Positions 42,831-52,311 of a stretch of DNA of 64,000 nt are shown here, one piece after another. The stretch is from Blastococcus tunisiensis. GTDB taxonomy: Bacteria > Actinomycetota > Actinomycetes > Mycobacteriales > Geodermatophilaceae. Location: assembly GCF_900112815.1 (NCBI RefSeq), contig NZ_FOND01000002.1:214551-278550 (forward strand), in the 5' to 3' direction. Position 1 is the stretch's first letter; every line of letters begins with the position of its first letter. Below the pieces are notes generated by a model. The model was not told where the DNA came from and searched no databases. It saw only the letters and a list, made by a program, of their open reading frames with translations. The position numbers and the translations under genes are program-made.

Positions 42831-45104
42831 CTACTGGGCCGCCCCGGGCGCCGTCGATGGCTTCTGGTCCTCCTCGACCAGCGCCACCGAGGTGATCCGG
42901 TGCACGGCGAAGGTGCTGTTCTCGCCGCGGCGCTCGTCGTAGCCCTGCAGGAATCCGCCCACGAGGGAGACCGGGCGGACCACGCGCTGGCTGCCGCTGC
43001 CCTGGGCGTCCACGTAGCCCAGCCAGACCGCGGACCCCTCGCGGACGGCGCGGGAGAGCAGTTCCAGCGTCGTCGCGGTGGTCACGCCGGGCACCTGGCG
43101 CACGGCCTCCCCCCGGCGGGCGGAGAGCGCGGCGTCCCCGGCGCGCATCTGGCGGACCGTGCCGGCGACCTCGTCGGCCGCCAGCGGGCGGGGCGCGGCG
43201 GAGGAGTCGGTGCCGGTGCGCCGGCCCATCGCCCGCGGCCGGGCCGGCGGCCGGGTCAGGACGGCGCCGCCGGCCTGCTCCCCGGCCGGCGCGTACCCGG
43301 CCTCCCGCAGCACGGTCAGCACCTCGTCGGCCCCCAGGCCGCTGACCAGGACGCCGGGGGCCAGCCGGCGCAGCTCGGCGGCCGCGGTCCGGCGGTCGTT
43401 GAGCACCTGGGAGAGCAGCCCGTGGTCGTCGGAGCGGACGTAGGACTCGATCGAGCCCACCCGCAACCGGCCGTGCTGGCGGGCGACGTCATCGACCAGG
43501 TAGTCCAGCGCCTGGGGCACCGGCGTCCGGGAAGCCCGGGTGAAGAAGTCGTGCAGGTCCGACGCCGACCAGCCCGAGTCCAGCGCGCGGCGGACGCTGG
43601 ACTCCGAGACCCGGAACACCGTCGCACCACCGGAGGACTCCACGTCGGCGACGACGGCCAGCGTGTCGGCGAGCTCGGCCACCAGCGGCCCGGGCGCGAC
43701 CAGCGACAGGTCGGGCTGGGCGAGCACGTGGTCCACCGGTTCGGGCAGCAGCCCGCGCATCCCGTCGGCGGCGCCGTCCTCGCCACGGACCAGCAGGCCG
43801 CGGCCCGCCGTCGAGAGCACGCCCCCGACCAGGACGCCGAGCCGGGCGGCCTCCTCGAGCATGCCCGGGACGGGCGCGAGCCGGTCGGCGCGGCGCGGGG
43901 TGCGCCAGCGGAGCAGGGCGACGAGATCGGTCGCGGCCAGGCCGGAGCCCGCCGGGAACTCGGCGAGCACGCCGAGCGCCGACCGGCGGATGGCCGGCGC
44001 GGTGTGCCGGGTCAGGTCGGGGGAGAGCGGGTTGACCGCCTTGCCGGCGACGTCCCGCTGCCCCACCAGGGAGGGCAGCCGGACCGCGCCCAGCCAGCCC
44101 GACGCCAGCACGGCCCACCGGTCGGCCAGGTCCTGCTCGCGCCAGATGTCGTAGGCGCGGGTGGGCAGCCACTCGTCCCGGTGCGGGCCGCCGACGTCGA
44201 GGAGCCCGGCGGCGTAGGCCAGCTCGAGCAGCCACGCCGCCTCGGGCTCGCCCACGTGCAGCACGCGGGCCAGCCGCTTCTGGTCCCGGACGCCGACCCC
44301 GCCGCTGCGCAGCAGGCCCGCCGGCTCCTCCTCGAGGAGGGACAGCAGCTCGCCGATCCGCCCGACGCTCTCCAGCGCCGCGCCCGCGGCCCGCCGGTCC
44401 GCCGACGCCTGGTCCCGCTCGGTCCGCTCCGGGTCGGGGCGCAGCCGCGGCGGGCCGTAGGGCCGGTCGCCGCGCAGGTGCAGACCGATCTCGCGGGGGA
44501 GCTCCACGTTGAGCGCGTCGATGCGGGCCAGCAGGCCGCGCTGGAGGAGGCGGCGGGCGGGGGTCGAGCCGCCGTTCGGGCTGTCGGGGAGGTGGCCGAC
44601 CGGCCGCTCGCCGGCGAGCCGGTCCAGCACCTCCCGCTCCTCCGGCGCCAGCTCGGCGATCGTGGCGGCCAGGTCGCCGGGCAGCTGGACCCGGAGCTCC
44701 GCCGCCCGGCGGCCCAGGCCCGCGGGGTGGCGGACGGCGCGGCGCACCGGGTCCGGCGCGTGCAGGACGTCGTCCCCCCAGAGCAGCGCGCGGGTGGTCA
44801 GCCGTTCCAGGCCGGCGGTCAGGACGTCGCCGGGGACGTCGGGCAGCCCAGCGACGAGCTCGCCGGCCGTGATGCCGTCGGTGGGGGCGAGCAGGACGAC
44901 GTCGAGCACCTGCAGGGTCGCGGCGTCCAGCTCGTCGAGCGCGCGGTCCACCGAGACGGGCACGGCCAGCCGGCTGGCGAGCGCGACCAGGTCCGACGGC
45001 GCGGGGCGCGCGACGTCGGGCCGCGCCGCCAGCAGCGCGCCCAACTGCTCGTCGCTGCGGGTGCGCAGCCAGCCGGCCAGCGTCGCAGGGTGTTCCGGAG
45101 GCAT
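42831..45104 (-). CDS. Helicase-associated (XPB N-terminal-like, Helicase_C_3) protein with WYL-like C-terminus
   Basis: The 757-residue protein opens with the winged-helix-rich MPPEHPATLAGWLRTRSDEQLGALLAARPDV... module. A Helicase_C_3 region holds LLPEPVDHVLAQPDLSLVAPGPL and VFRVSESSVRRALDSGWSASDLHDFFTR. The end (SAVWLGYVDAQGSGSQRVVRPVSLVGGFLQGYDERRGENSTFAVHRI) has a WYL-like fold. No Walker motifs, so it is not a helicase by itself. The same family follows XPB in mycobacteria (Rv0862c), suggesting cooperation. Confidence 0.88.
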   Translation of the reverse strand: MPPEHPATLAGWLRTRSDEQLGALLAARPDVARPAPSDLVALASRLAVPVSVDRALDELDAATLQVLDVVLLAPTDGITAGELVAGLPDVPGDVLTAGLERLTTRALLWGDDVLHAPDPVRRAVRHPAGLGRRAAELRVQLPGDLAATIAELAPEEREVLDRLAGERPVGHLPDSPNGGSTPARRLLQRGLLARIDALNVELPREIGLHLRGDRPYGPPRLRPDPERTERDQASADRRAAGAALESVGRIGELLSLLEEEPAGLLRSGGVGVRDQKRLARVLHVGEPEAAWLLELAYAAGLLDVGGPHRDEWLPTRAYDIWREQDLADRWAVLASGWLGAVRLPSLVGQRDVAGKAVNPLSPDLTRHTAPAIRRSALGVLAEFPAGSGLAATDLVALLRWRTPRRADRLAPVPGMLEEAARLGVLVGGVLSTAGRGLLVRGEDGAADGMRGLLPEPVDHVLAQPDLSLVAPGPLVAELADTLAVVADVESSGGATVFRVSESSVRRALDSGWSASDLHDFFTRASRTPVPQALDYLVDDVARQHGRLRVGSIESYVRSDDHGLLSQVLNDRRTAAAELRRLAPGVLVSGLGADEVLTVLREAGYAPAGEQAGGAVLTRPPARPRAMGRRTGTDSSAAPRPLAADEVAGTVRQMRAGDAALSARRGEAVRQVPGVTTATTLELLSRAVREGSAVWLGYVDAQGSGSQRVVRPVSLVGGFLQGYDERRGENSTFAVHRITSVALVEEDQKPSTAPGAAQ

Positions 45105-45155
45105 CCGGTCCACGCTACGTCGTCCACGCAAGCCGGCTCCTGACAGCATGAGGAG

Positions 45156-45677
45156 GTGCTCCCGGCCGCCGACGACCCCGCCACCCGCACTGCGCTCGCC
45201 GCCCACCAGGCGGGGGCGCTGCGCTGGCTGGGTGGCGGGGTGATCGCGGTGGTCCTGGGCGTGCTGCTGGGCGCGGCCGGCAGCACGCTCGTCGACGACG
45301 GCCGGACCGTCCCGGGCCTGGGGCTCGCGGTGATCGTCCTGGTGCTCGTCGGCCTGGTGGGCGTCGTCGCCGGGGCCGGTGCCCTCCTGCGCACCGTCCG
45401 CTGGCAGCGGGCCCTGGCCACCACGCCGTGGCGGACCGGCCGGCTGCGCATCGCCGGCCCGGCGGTGATCGCTTTCGAACCCGAGGGGTTCGACGAGCTG
45501 GACCCGACGGCCGAACCGGTGCGGTTGCAGCTGCTGAGCACCGCCGTCTGGCGGACCCGCGCGGTGCAGGGACTCGACGGCGGCGAGGTGCGTGCCGCGC
45601 CGGTGGGGAACGGCCAGTGGGTGCTCGGTGCCGACGGGCTGCCCACGCTGTACGGCGCGAAGGCGGCGCGCCGCTGA
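45156..45677 (+). CDS. Hypothetical membrane protein
   Basis: The 173-residue product has two adjacent membrane helices (about 24-45, GGGVIAVVLGVLLGAAGSTL; 53-78, LGLAVIVLVLVGLVGVVAGAGALL). A C-terminal soluble beta-rich domain follows (WRTGRLRIAGPAVIAFEPEGFDELDPTAEPVRLQLLSTAVWRTRAVQGLDGGEVRAAPVGNGQWVLGADGLPTLYGAK). No family name is known to me. Divergent from the XPB-N-like gene. Confidence 0.72.
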   Translation: MLPAADDPATRTALAAHQAGALRWLGGGVIAVVLGVLLGAAGSTLVDDGRTVPGLGLAVIVLVLVGLVGVVAGAGALLRTVRWQRALATTPWRTGRLRIAGPAVIAFEPEGFDELDPTAEPVRLQLLSTAVWRTRAVQGLDGGEVRAAPVGNGQWVLGADGLPTLYGAKAARR

Positions 45678-45768
45678 CCCGACCGGACCGGAGCGTGCAC
45701 GCGGCCACCGGTCTGCGCGAAGATGGACCCGACGTGCACCGCGCGGTGCACCTGGACACGGAGGCGAC

Positions 45769-45996
45769 ATGGCCAAGCGCAACGAAAAGCACGCGCACCT
45801 GGTGGAGCCCACCTGGGGGCAGTCCGAGGACGGCGGCCCGCCGCTGACCGAGCTCTCCGCCTCGGTCGCCGGACCGCTCTCGCCGTTCGGCCAGGACCAC
45901 AGCTTCCCGCTGCCGGTCGAGGCCCTGCGGTACGCGCACCCGACCGACAAGCCCAACCGGGCGGGTGTGCAGACGCCGGAAGGCCGCCGGCGGTGA
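45769..45996 (+). CDS. Small conserved-looking hypothetical protein
   Basis: The 75-residue polar product, [67 protein letters not shown]..., has no membrane segment or recognised domain. The ATG follows GGAGG at good spacing. It precedes the acyl-CoA synthetase by 76 bases and could share its transcript. Confidence 0.65.
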   Translation: MAKRNEKHAHLVEPTWGQSEDGGPPLTELSASVAGPLSPFGQDHSFPLPVEALRYAHPTDKPNRAGVQTPEGRRR

Positions 45997-46072
45997 GCGC
46001 GCAGGCGACGCCCGAGCGAGCATCGCAGGGAGCGCCAGCGACCGAGGAGCGGAACGAGGGCGGAGCCGAGCA

Positions 46073-47731
46073 ATGAGCATGGCGCCCGCGCTGCCGTCCT
46101 ACAGCAGCGGGACCTCCACGGTCCCCCTGCTGGGCGACACGATCGGGGCGAACCTGGATCGGACGGCGGCGCGGGTGGGTGACCACGAAGCGCTGGTCGA
46201 GTGCGCCACCGGTCGCCGGTTCAGCTACCCGCAGTTCGTCGCCGAGGTCGACGCCGTGGCGCTCGGCCTGGACCGCCTCGGCGTGGGCAAGGGCGACCGG
46301 GTCGGCATCTGGGCGCCGAACTGCGCCGAGTGGGCCTTCGTCCAGTACGCGACGGCGAAGCTCGGCGCGATCCTGGTCAACATCAACCCGGCCTACCGCA
46401 CCCACGAGCTGTCCTACGTGCTGGAGCAGGCCGGCATCTCGGTGCTGGTCAGCGCGCCGGAGTTCAAGACCAGCGACTACCGGTCGATGGTGGCCGAGGT
46501 CCGCGACGGCTGCGCGGCGCTGCGCGAGGTGGTCTTCCTCGGCTCCCCGGAGTGGGACGCGCTGCTGGCCGCCGGCCGCGCCGGGGACCGGGAGCTGCTG
46601 GTCCGCCGGGAGACCGAGCTCTCCGCCGACGACCCGATCAACATCCAGTACACCTCCGGGACGACGGGCTTCCCGAAGGGCGCCACGCTCACCCACCACA
46701 ACCTGCTCAACAACGGGTTCTTCGTGGGCGAGGGCTGCGGCTACACCGAGGCCGACCGGATCTGCATCCCGGTGCCGTACTACCACTGCTTCGGCATGGG
46801 CATGGGCAACCTGGCGGCCACCTCGCACGGCGCGACGATGGTCATCCCGGCGCCCGGCTTCGACCCCGCGCTGACCTTGAGGGCGGTGCAGGAGGAGCGC
46901 TGCACCTCGCTGTACGGCGTCCCCACGATGTTCATCGCCGAGCTCGGGCTGCCCGACTTCGCCGACTACGACCTCTCGTCGCTGCGCACCGGGATCATGG
47001 CCGGCTCGCCGTGCCCGGTGGAGGTGATGAAGCGGGTGGTCAGCGAGATGGGCATGACGGAGGTGACCATCTGCTACGGCATGACCGAGACCTCGCCGGT
47101 GTCCACCCAGACCGGCGCCGACGACGACCTGGACCGGCGCACCGCCACGGTCGGGCGGGTGCACCCGCACCTGGAGGTCAAGGTGGTCGACCCGGCCACC
47201 GGCCTCACCGTGCCGCGCGGCGAGCCGGGGGAGTTCTGCACCCGCGGCTACTCGGTGATGCTGGGTTACTGGAACGAGCCGGAGAAGACCGCCGAGGTCA
47301 TCGACCGCGCCCGGTGGATGCACACCGGTGACCTCGCCGTCATGGACGAGGCTGGCTACCTCAACATCGTCGGCCGGATCAAGGACATGGTGATCCGCGG
47401 CGGGGAGAACGTGTACCCGCGGGAGATCGAGGAGTTCCTCTACAGCCACCCCGACGTGGTCGACGCCCAGGTGATCGGCGTCCCCGACGAGCGGTTCGGC
47501 GAGGAGTTGATGGCCTGGGTGCGGCTGCGCGCCGGCGCCGAGCCGCTGACCGCCGAGGGGCTGCGCGAGTTCTGCGCCGGCAAGCTGGCGCACTACAAGG
47601 TGCCGCGCTACGTCAAGGTCGTCGAGGAGTTCCCGATGACGGTGACCGGCAAGATCCGCAAGGTCGAGATGCGGCAGGTCTCGGTCGAGGAACTCGGCCT
47701 GCAGTCCGCCGCCGAGATCCGCAACGCATAA
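46073..47731 (+). CDS. AMP-binding fatty-acyl-CoA synthetase (FadD-type)
   Basis: The 552-residue ANL-superfamily ligase activates a carboxylic acid as acyl-AMP and transfers it to CoA. The P-loop is [18 protein letters not shown], the A5 motif [10 protein letters not shown], then the A7/A8 region [39 protein letters not shown], and the catalytic lysine in VTGKIRKVE near the C-terminus. The sequence resembles medium- to long-chain FadD35-like enzymes; substrate length is inference. Confidence 0.92.
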   Translation: MSMAPALPSYSSGTSTVPLLGDTIGANLDRTAARVGDHEALVECATGRRFSYPQFVAEVDAVALGLDRLGVGKGDRVGIWAPNCAEWAFVQYATAKLGAILVNINPAYRTHELSYVLEQAGISVLVSAPEFKTSDYRSMVAEVRDGCAALREVVFLGSPEWDALLAAGRAGDRELLVRRETELSADDPINIQYTSGTTGFPKGATLTHHNLLNNGFFVGEGCGYTEADRICIPVPYYHCFGMGMGNLAATSHGATMVIPAPGFDPALTLRAVQEERCTSLYGVPTMFIAELGLPDFADYDLSSLRTGIMAGSPCPVEVMKRVVSEMGMTEVTICYGMTETSPVSTQTGADDDLDRRTATVGRVHPHLEVKVVDPATGLTVPRGEPGEFCTRGYSVMLGYWNEPEKTAEVIDRARWMHTGDLAVMDEAGYLNIVGRIKDMVIRGGENVYPREIEEFLYSHPDVVDAQVIGVPDERFGEELMAWVRLRAGAEPLTAEGLREFCAGKLAHYKVPRYVKVVEEFPMTVTGKIRKVEMRQVSVEELGLQSAAEIRNA

Positions 47732-47735
47732 AGCC

Positions 47736-47835
47736 CCCACGCGTGAGGCGGCCCTGCGCAAGGCGGCCCGGCGTAAGGCGGCCCCCTGCAGGGGCCCGCC
47801 GCGAGCCTGCGAGCGGTGGGGGGCAGGGGGTGTTT
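47736..47835. repeat. Compound repeat: three 15-bp tandem units plus CTCGC-type palindromic element
   Basis: Units GCGTGAGGCGGCCCT, GCGCAAGGCGGCCCG and GCGTAAGGCGGCCCC (47741-47785) run into a GGGGCCCGCCGCGAGCCTGCGAGCGGTGGGGGGCAGG-type palindrome. It separates two converging genes. Confidence 0.65.
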
Positions 47836-47836
47836 C

Positions 47837-48157
47837 TCAGGCGCGGGCCTTCGAGGTCGGGGTCAGCCGGACGATCAGCTTGGACAGCAGGCTGCCCGCG
47901 ACCACCCAGATCAGTGCGGCCAGGCCGTCGTTGATCGCCTCGGCGATCTTCGGGTCCGACGGGGTGAACAGGTCCTCGGTGAACCAGCCGAACGTGTTCC
48001 GCCAGCCGGCGGTGAACTCCACCAGCACGTTGGTGGGGTTGGCCTCGAAGAGGACGAACACCGCGTGGGCCACGATGAGCGCGGCGACGACCGAGCACAC
48101 GACCCGCACGACCGTGGCGACGAGCGAGAACACGCGAGCTGTACCTGTGCTGGCCAT
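47837..48157 (-). CDS. Hypothetical membrane protein
   Basis: The 106-residue product has two hydrophobic segments (VFSLVATVVRVVCSVVAALIVAHAVFVLF at about 9-37; INDGLAALIWVVAGSLLSKLIV at about 75-96) flanking a loop with NPTNVLVEFTAGWRNTFGWFTEDLFTPSDPK. This resembles a group of small actinobacterial membrane proteins I cannot name. ATG at 48157. Confidence 0.75.
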   Translation of the reverse strand: MASTGTARVFSLVATVVRVVCSVVAALIVAHAVFVLFEANPTNVLVEFTAGWRNTFGWFTEDLFTPSDPKIAEAINDGLAALIWVVAGSLLSKLIVRLTPTSKARA

Positions 48158-48207
48158 GATCGCATCGTGGCGCAGCGCGGCCGGGTGCGCGAGTCGTCGG
48201 GTAACAG

Positions 48208-48975
48208 TCAGTTCGGCCCGCAGGGGACGACGAGTGCCCGGTGGTCCGACAGCGGCAGCCGCGGCGCCTCCACCGGACCGGTGGCCCGCAGTCCGCCGCC
48301 GGCCAGCACGTGGTCGAGCTGCCGCCTCGGGCGGTGCACCGGGAACGTGGGTGCCGCGGCGAGGGGCAGCAGGCCGCTGACCCGCGCCGCCGGGCGGGCC
48401 GTCATGTTCAGGTCACCCAGCAGCACCCGCGGCTCGGGGAGCCCGGAGAAGCCGGCCACCACCTGCCGCAGCTGCCGGCGGTTCCAGCCCGGCACGAAGG
48501 ACAGGTGGGTGGTGCACACGGTGAACGGCCCGGACGGTCCGTCGACCACCGCCGTCACGGCCACCCGTGGCTCGTCCCGGACCAGGATCGGCCGGCGGGT
48601 GCCGGGCAGCCACATCGGCAGGCCGGCCCGTGCCGCGCTCAGCCGGACGACGTCCCAGGACAGCACCGGGTAGCGGGAGAGGAGCGCGACGCCGTAGCCG
48701 GGGGAATCCGGGTGCTCCTCGCCCGTGGCCACCGTCCACGCGCCGCCGGGCGTGCCGGTCAGGGCGGGCACGAAGCGCGCGGCGACGGCGCCCATCGCCC
48801 GGGCCGCCAGGGCGGTCAGGTCCGCTCCGTGCGACCGGGGCTGGTTGCGGTCGACCTCCTGCAGGGCGAGGACGTCGGCGTCGAGGGCCTTCACGGCGTC
48901 GGAGAGCCGGCCGGCCTCGACCCGGCCGTCGTCCACGGAGCGCCCGTGGAGCACGTTGAACGTCGCGATGCGCAC
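48208..48975 (-). CDS. Endonuclease/exonuclease/phosphatase (EEP) family protein
   Basis: The 255-residue EEP-fold metal hydrolase shows RIATFNVLHG at the N-terminus, LALQEVDRNQ with the metal-binding Glu, a central LLSRYPVL, TTHLSFVPGWNRRQLRQV, LLGDLNM and the catalytic LPLSDHRALV at the end. All catalytic positions appear intact. It has no signal peptide, so it probably acts in the cytosol; the substrate could be nucleic acid or phosphoester. GTG start. Confidence 0.88.
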   Translation of the reverse strand: MRIATFNVLHGRSVDDGRVEAGRLSDAVKALDADVLALQEVDRNQPRSHGADLTALAARAMGAVAARFVPALTGTPGGAWTVATGEEHPDSPGYGVALLSRYPVLSWDVVRLSAARAGLPMWLPGTRRPILVRDEPRVAVTAVVDGPSGPFTVCTTHLSFVPGWNRRQLRQVVAGFSGLPEPRVLLGDLNMTARPAARVSGLLPLAAAPTFPVHRPRRQLDHVLAGGGLRATGPVEAPRLPLSDHRALVVPCGPN

Positions 48976-48994
48976 GGACGGTCCTGTGCCCGGG

Positions 48995-49324
48995 TCAGCC
49001 GGCAGGAACCGTGACGGCGACCGCGGCCGCCAGGCAGATCGCCACCACGGCCGCGGTGACGGCGGCGACGGAGCGCCGCGCCGCCACGTCCGCGTCCCGC
49101 GCGCGCTGCCGCCGGACGAACCGCGCGCGGGCCGGAGCCAGCCCGCCGAGGACCCCGAGCCCGACCAGCGCGGCGATCCCCGCGGTGACGAGCAGGGCCG
49201 GCTGCTCCGCGGAGACGGCCCGGTAGCCGATCAGCCCGGCGACCGCCAGGATCCCCAGCCCGGTCCGCTGCCACGCCAGGTCGGTGCGCTCCACGGGCAC
49301 CCCGGGTGGTGCCGGCGGGGTCAC
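48995..49324 (-). CDS. DUF202 membrane protein
   Basis: The 109-residue product has the DUF202 signature VERTDLAWQRTGLGILAVAGLIGYRAV and three hydrophobic helices. GTG start overlaps the stop of the second DUF202 gene (GTGA). The E. coli relative is YidG/YidH-like, function unknown. Confidence 0.85.
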   Translation of the reverse strand: MTPPAPPGVPVERTDLAWQRTGLGILAVAGLIGYRAVSAEQPALLVTAGIAALVGLGVLGGLAPARARFVRRQRARDADVAARRSVAAVTAAVVAICLAAAVAVTVPAG

Positions 49325-49674
49325 AGCACCTCCAGGCCGACCAGGACGGCGACGACCACCACCACGGCGGCGACCGCGGCGGTCAGCGCGGGCACCACCC
49401 ACCCCTCGGGCAGCGGCCCGCCCGCCCGGATGGCGGCCTCGTTCGCCCGCCAGCGCCAGTAACCGGCCAGCGCCGTCCCGAGGCCCACCAGCACCAGCGC
49501 GAGGGCGATCGCGGCGCTGCCCCAGGGAACGCCCAGTTCGGGGGCGTAGGTCGCCACGGCGACGCCGCCGGCGACCAGCGCGAGCCCGGTGCGCAGCCAG
49601 GCCAGCAGGGTGCGCTCGTTGGCCAGGGTGAACCGGTAGTCGGGGTGGCCGCTGGTCTCCGGGGGCGGGGGCAC
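49321..49674 (-). CDS. DUF202 membrane protein (YidH-like)
   Basis: The 117-residue protein carries the YidH-type motif [35 protein letters not shown], followed by two more helices. First of the tandem DUF202 pair, coupled by a four-base overlap, so the two probably form a hetero-oligomer; that is inference. GTG start. Confidence 0.87.
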   Translation of the reverse strand: MPPPPETSGHPDYRFTLANERTLLAWLRTGLALVAGGVAVATYAPELGVPWGSAAIALALVLVGLGTALAGYWRWRANEAAIRAGGPLPEGWVVPALTAAVAAVVVVVAVLVGLEVL

Positions 49675-49823
49675 CCGGTCAGGCTAGGGCTCCGGCTCCC
49701 CGGGCGCGGAAAGCCCGGTCCGGGGCCCCGGTGCGGGCGGCTAACCTGGGGGCGAGCGGCCCGTGCCGCCGTCGTCCCCCGGCCGCGTGCCGGATCCGCG
49801 AGCGAGTGACTGAGGAAGCCAAC

Positions 49824-50219
49824 GTGCCCACCGGCAAGGTCAAGTGGTTCAACCCGGAGAAGGGTTTCGGCTTCCTCGCGCGCGAGGACGGCCCGGACGT
49901 GTTCGTGCACAAGGACGCGCTGCCCGCCGGGACGACGGAGCTGAAGCCGGGCCAGCGGGTGGAGTTCGGCATCGTCGCCGGCAAGCGGGGCGACCAGGCG
50001 CTGCAGGTGCGCGTCCTCGACCCGCTGCCCTCGGTCGCCGGTGCCGTCGCGGCCAAGAGCCGGAAGAAGCCCGACGAGCTGGTCCCGATCATCGAGGACC
50101 TGATCAAGCTGCTCGACGACGTGGGCGAGGGCCTGCGCCACGGCCGGCACCCCGATCGGGCGGAGTCCCGCAAGATCGGCTCGGTGCTCCGCGCGGTCGC
50201 CGCCGACCTGGAGGCCTGA
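49824..50219 (+). CDS. Cold-shock-domain protein with C-terminal extension
   Basis: The 131-residue product has an N-terminal CSD ([35 protein letters not shown]1 KGFGFLAR and RNP2 VFVHKDAL). A tail of about 65 residues ([54 protein letters not shown]) is helical and seen in actinobacterial CspB-type proteins. The GTG follows TGAGGAAG. It resembles M. tuberculosis Rv0871. It converges on the DUF2771 gene four bases away. Confidence 0.92.
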   Translation: MPTGKVKWFNPEKGFGFLAREDGPDVFVHKDALPAGTTELKPGQRVEFGIVAGKRGDQALQVRVLDPLPSVAGAVAAKSRKKPDELVPIIEDLIKLLDDVGEGLRHGRHPDRAESRKIGSVLRAVAADLEA

Positions 50220-50223
50220 GCGG

Positions 50224-50688
50224 CTATCCGCCCGACGGGGCGTCGCCGAGATCGCCACCGGCGCGGATGAACCCGACCGGCCAGGCGCCGGAGAACTCGC
50301 CGCAGTCGCCGCCCTTGTCCTCGACGACCACGAGGTAGAACGCCGGGGGTACGACGTCGTCGGTGGTGATCTCGTCGAGCACCCGTTCGCCGGCCGGGAC
50401 GTCCACCTCGCCGAGGATCTCCTCCAGCTGCTCGTCGAAGACCTGCACGCTCCAGCCGCGTTCGGCGACCGGCTCCGGCACGGTCAGCTCGATGGTCGCC
50501 CCGGGGGAGACCTCGAGGATCGGCGGCGCGGTCTCGTAGATCTGCCCGTCGCCGTCCAGGCAGTACTGGGTGGGGCGGACGGTGAGCTGCTGGGGGCCGA
50601 CCTCGACGTCGACGTCCGGTGGCCCGGCCGGTTCGGACCCGCAGCCGGCGAGGACGAGGAGCAGGACGGCGACGGCGGACCTGCTCAC
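50224..50688 (-). CDS. DUF2771-like lipoprotein
   Basis: The 154-residue product has a lipoprotein signal peptide ending LLLVLAGCGS (lipobox Ala-Gly-Cys) and a beta-rich mature part with VTVPEPVAERGWSVQVF-like and AFYLVVVEDKGGDCGEFSGAWPVGFI segments. This gene stands after the MFS gene and beside the CSD gene, as DUF2771 genes do. The GTG at 50688 overlaps the MFS stop; another GTG six bases upstream is possible. Confidence 0.8.
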   Translation of the reverse strand: MSRSAVAVLLLVLAGCGSEPAGPPDVDVEVGPQQLTVRPTQYCLDGDGQIYETAPPILEVSPGATIELTVPEPVAERGWSVQVFDEQLEEILGEVDVPAGERVLDEITTDDVVPPAFYLVVVEDKGGDCGEFSGAWPVGFIRAGGDLGDAPSGG

Positions 50689-52247
50689 GACCACGAGCGT
50701 CCCACGGGCGTCGTCGGAGCGTCCGGGGACACCTCGGCCCGCCGGAACGGGCGGCTGCCGCGGTAGAGGCTCCACACGATGAGCGCCACCGCCAGCCCCA
50801 GCAGCGCGGCGGCGACGGTGAACCCGAGCCAGCCGGTCGGGGGCAGCGCGATGCCCAGCGCACCGCCGACGACCCACGACATCTGCAGCCACGTCTCCGA
50901 ACGGGCGAAGGCCGACGCGCGCAGCGTCTCGGGCACCTCGCGCTGGATGATGGCGTCGAGCGACACCTTGCCCAGCGCGTTGGTCACCGCCGCGACGCCC
51001 GCGACGACCACGGCCATCGGGAAGCTGTAGAAGACCGCCGCGAGCACGGTGATGGCCGCGGCGGAGCCGGCCGCGATCAGCACCAGGCGGTCCGGCGCGG
51101 CGGTGTGCATGCGGGAGCCGATCGCCGTCCCGGTGAAGCTGCCCAGCCCCGCGGCGGCCGCGATCGCGCCGAGGGCCAGCGTCGCGCTCCAGCCGTCGTC
51201 GAAGGTGGCCTGCACCAGGAAGGCGCTGAAGATCGTCAGGAAGCCGCCGAGCCCGCGCAGGGCCGCGTTGGCCCGCAGTGCCAGCACCACGTGCGGGCCG
51301 ACCCGGCGCCGTCCGCTGCCGACCGGGATCTCGGCGGTGGTGAGCACGTCGGCGGTCAGCTCCCCGGTCGGGACGTCGACGTGCGGGGGGAGCCGGACGG
51401 CCAGGACGGCGGCGGCGCCGAAGACGGCCGCCGTCGCGCCCAGCTCCCAGTCGAAGCCGAGCACGGAGGCGACCCCGGCGGCGATCGCCCCGGCGACCCC
51501 CGCCGTCACCAGGCCGAAGACCGAGAGCCGGGCGTTGGCCGAGGTCAGCGACATGGCGCCGGGCAGCACCCGGGGGACGACGGCGGCCCGCAGGACGTTG
51601 TGCGCCTTGGACAGCACGAGGACGCCGAGGGCGGCCGGGTAGAGCCAGAGGTCGTCGAAGTGCCGCATCATCACCAGCGCGAGCACCGCGCGCCCGACGT
51701 GGCTGCCGGCCATCGCCCAGCGCCGGCCCCGCTGCAGCCGGTCCAGCAGCGGCCCGATCACCGGCGCGAGGACGGCGAAGGGCGCCATCGTCACCAGCAG
51801 GTACAGGGCAACGTTGCCGCGCTGCGCGTCGGTCGTCGCGGCGAAGAACAGCGTTCCCGCCAGCGAGACGGCGATCATCGCGTCGCCGGCCATGTGCAGT
51901 GCGTTCACCCACAGCAGCTGGGTGAGCCCGCTCTCGCCGGCGCCGTCCGCCCGGCTGGCGGCGCGCACCCGGCGCGCGGCCGCCGTGGTGAGCTCCTTCG
52001 ACCGGGCCGCCGCGACGCGGGTGACGGTCAGCTTCGCCGGTCCGGTCCCCCGCCCGGGGAGGGTCGGTGCAGGGCTCTCGCCCTCGGCCGGGGGGTGGTC
52101 CACCGGAGGCATCGGCCGGGTCGGGGGCGACGGCACCTCGAGCGGAGTCGTGTCGGCCCGTTCCAGGGGCGGGGGGACGCTGCGACCGCCCGTGCGCAGG
52201 CGCCGGCCGGCACCGGGGGGACGACGGGAGGCGCGCACGGCTCCCAT
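50685..52247 (-). CDS. MFS transporter
   Basis: The 520-residue major-facilitator protein has a long disordered Pro/Arg-rich N-terminus (about 1-110) before twelve helices. The first is LLWVNALHMAGDAMIAVSLAGTLFF, and LLDRLQRGRRWAM is the loop-2 motif. It closely resembles the actinobacterial transporter that sits next to DUF3027 (Rv0876c in M. tuberculosis). The substrate is unknown. Its stop overlaps the start of the lipoprotein gene. Confidence 0.88.
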   Translation of the reverse strand: MGAVRASRRPPGAGRRLRTGGRSVPPPLERADTTPLEVPSPPTRPMPPVDHPPAEGESPAPTLPGRGTGPAKLTVTRVAAARSKELTTAAARRVRAASRADGAGESGLTQLLWVNALHMAGDAMIAVSLAGTLFFAATTDAQRGNVALYLLVTMAPFAVLAPVIGPLLDRLQRGRRWAMAGSHVGRAVLALVMMRHFDDLWLYPAALGVLVLSKAHNVLRAAVVPRVLPGAMSLTSANARLSVFGLVTAGVAGAIAAGVASVLGFDWELGATAAVFGAAAVLAVRLPPHVDVPTGELTADVLTTAEIPVGSGRRRVGPHVVLALRANAALRGLGGFLTIFSAFLVQATFDDGWSATLALGAIAAAAGLGSFTGTAIGSRMHTAAPDRLVLIAAGSAAAITVLAAVFYSFPMAVVVAGVAAVTNALGKVSLDAIIQREVPETLRASAFARSETWLQMSWVVGGALGIALPPTGWLGFTVAAALLGLAVALIVWSLYRGSRPFRRAEVSPDAPTTPVGRSWS

Positions 52248-52311
52248 GGTGCCGCACCGGGCCGATCGGGTGGTCCGCAGCGGAGGTGGACGCGTCAGGG
52301 ACACTGGACCG

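Noticed and set aside
37622-45104. Helicase cluster as an antiphage defence island
   Set aside because: No nuclease, methylase, toxin or typical defence signature is present, and XPB plus its partner are housekeeping genes in related taxa.
45997-46072. GAGCG-rich stretch before the acyl-CoA synthetase ATG as a repeat array
   Set aside because: Spacing is irregular and the motif is too short to separate from GC-rich background.
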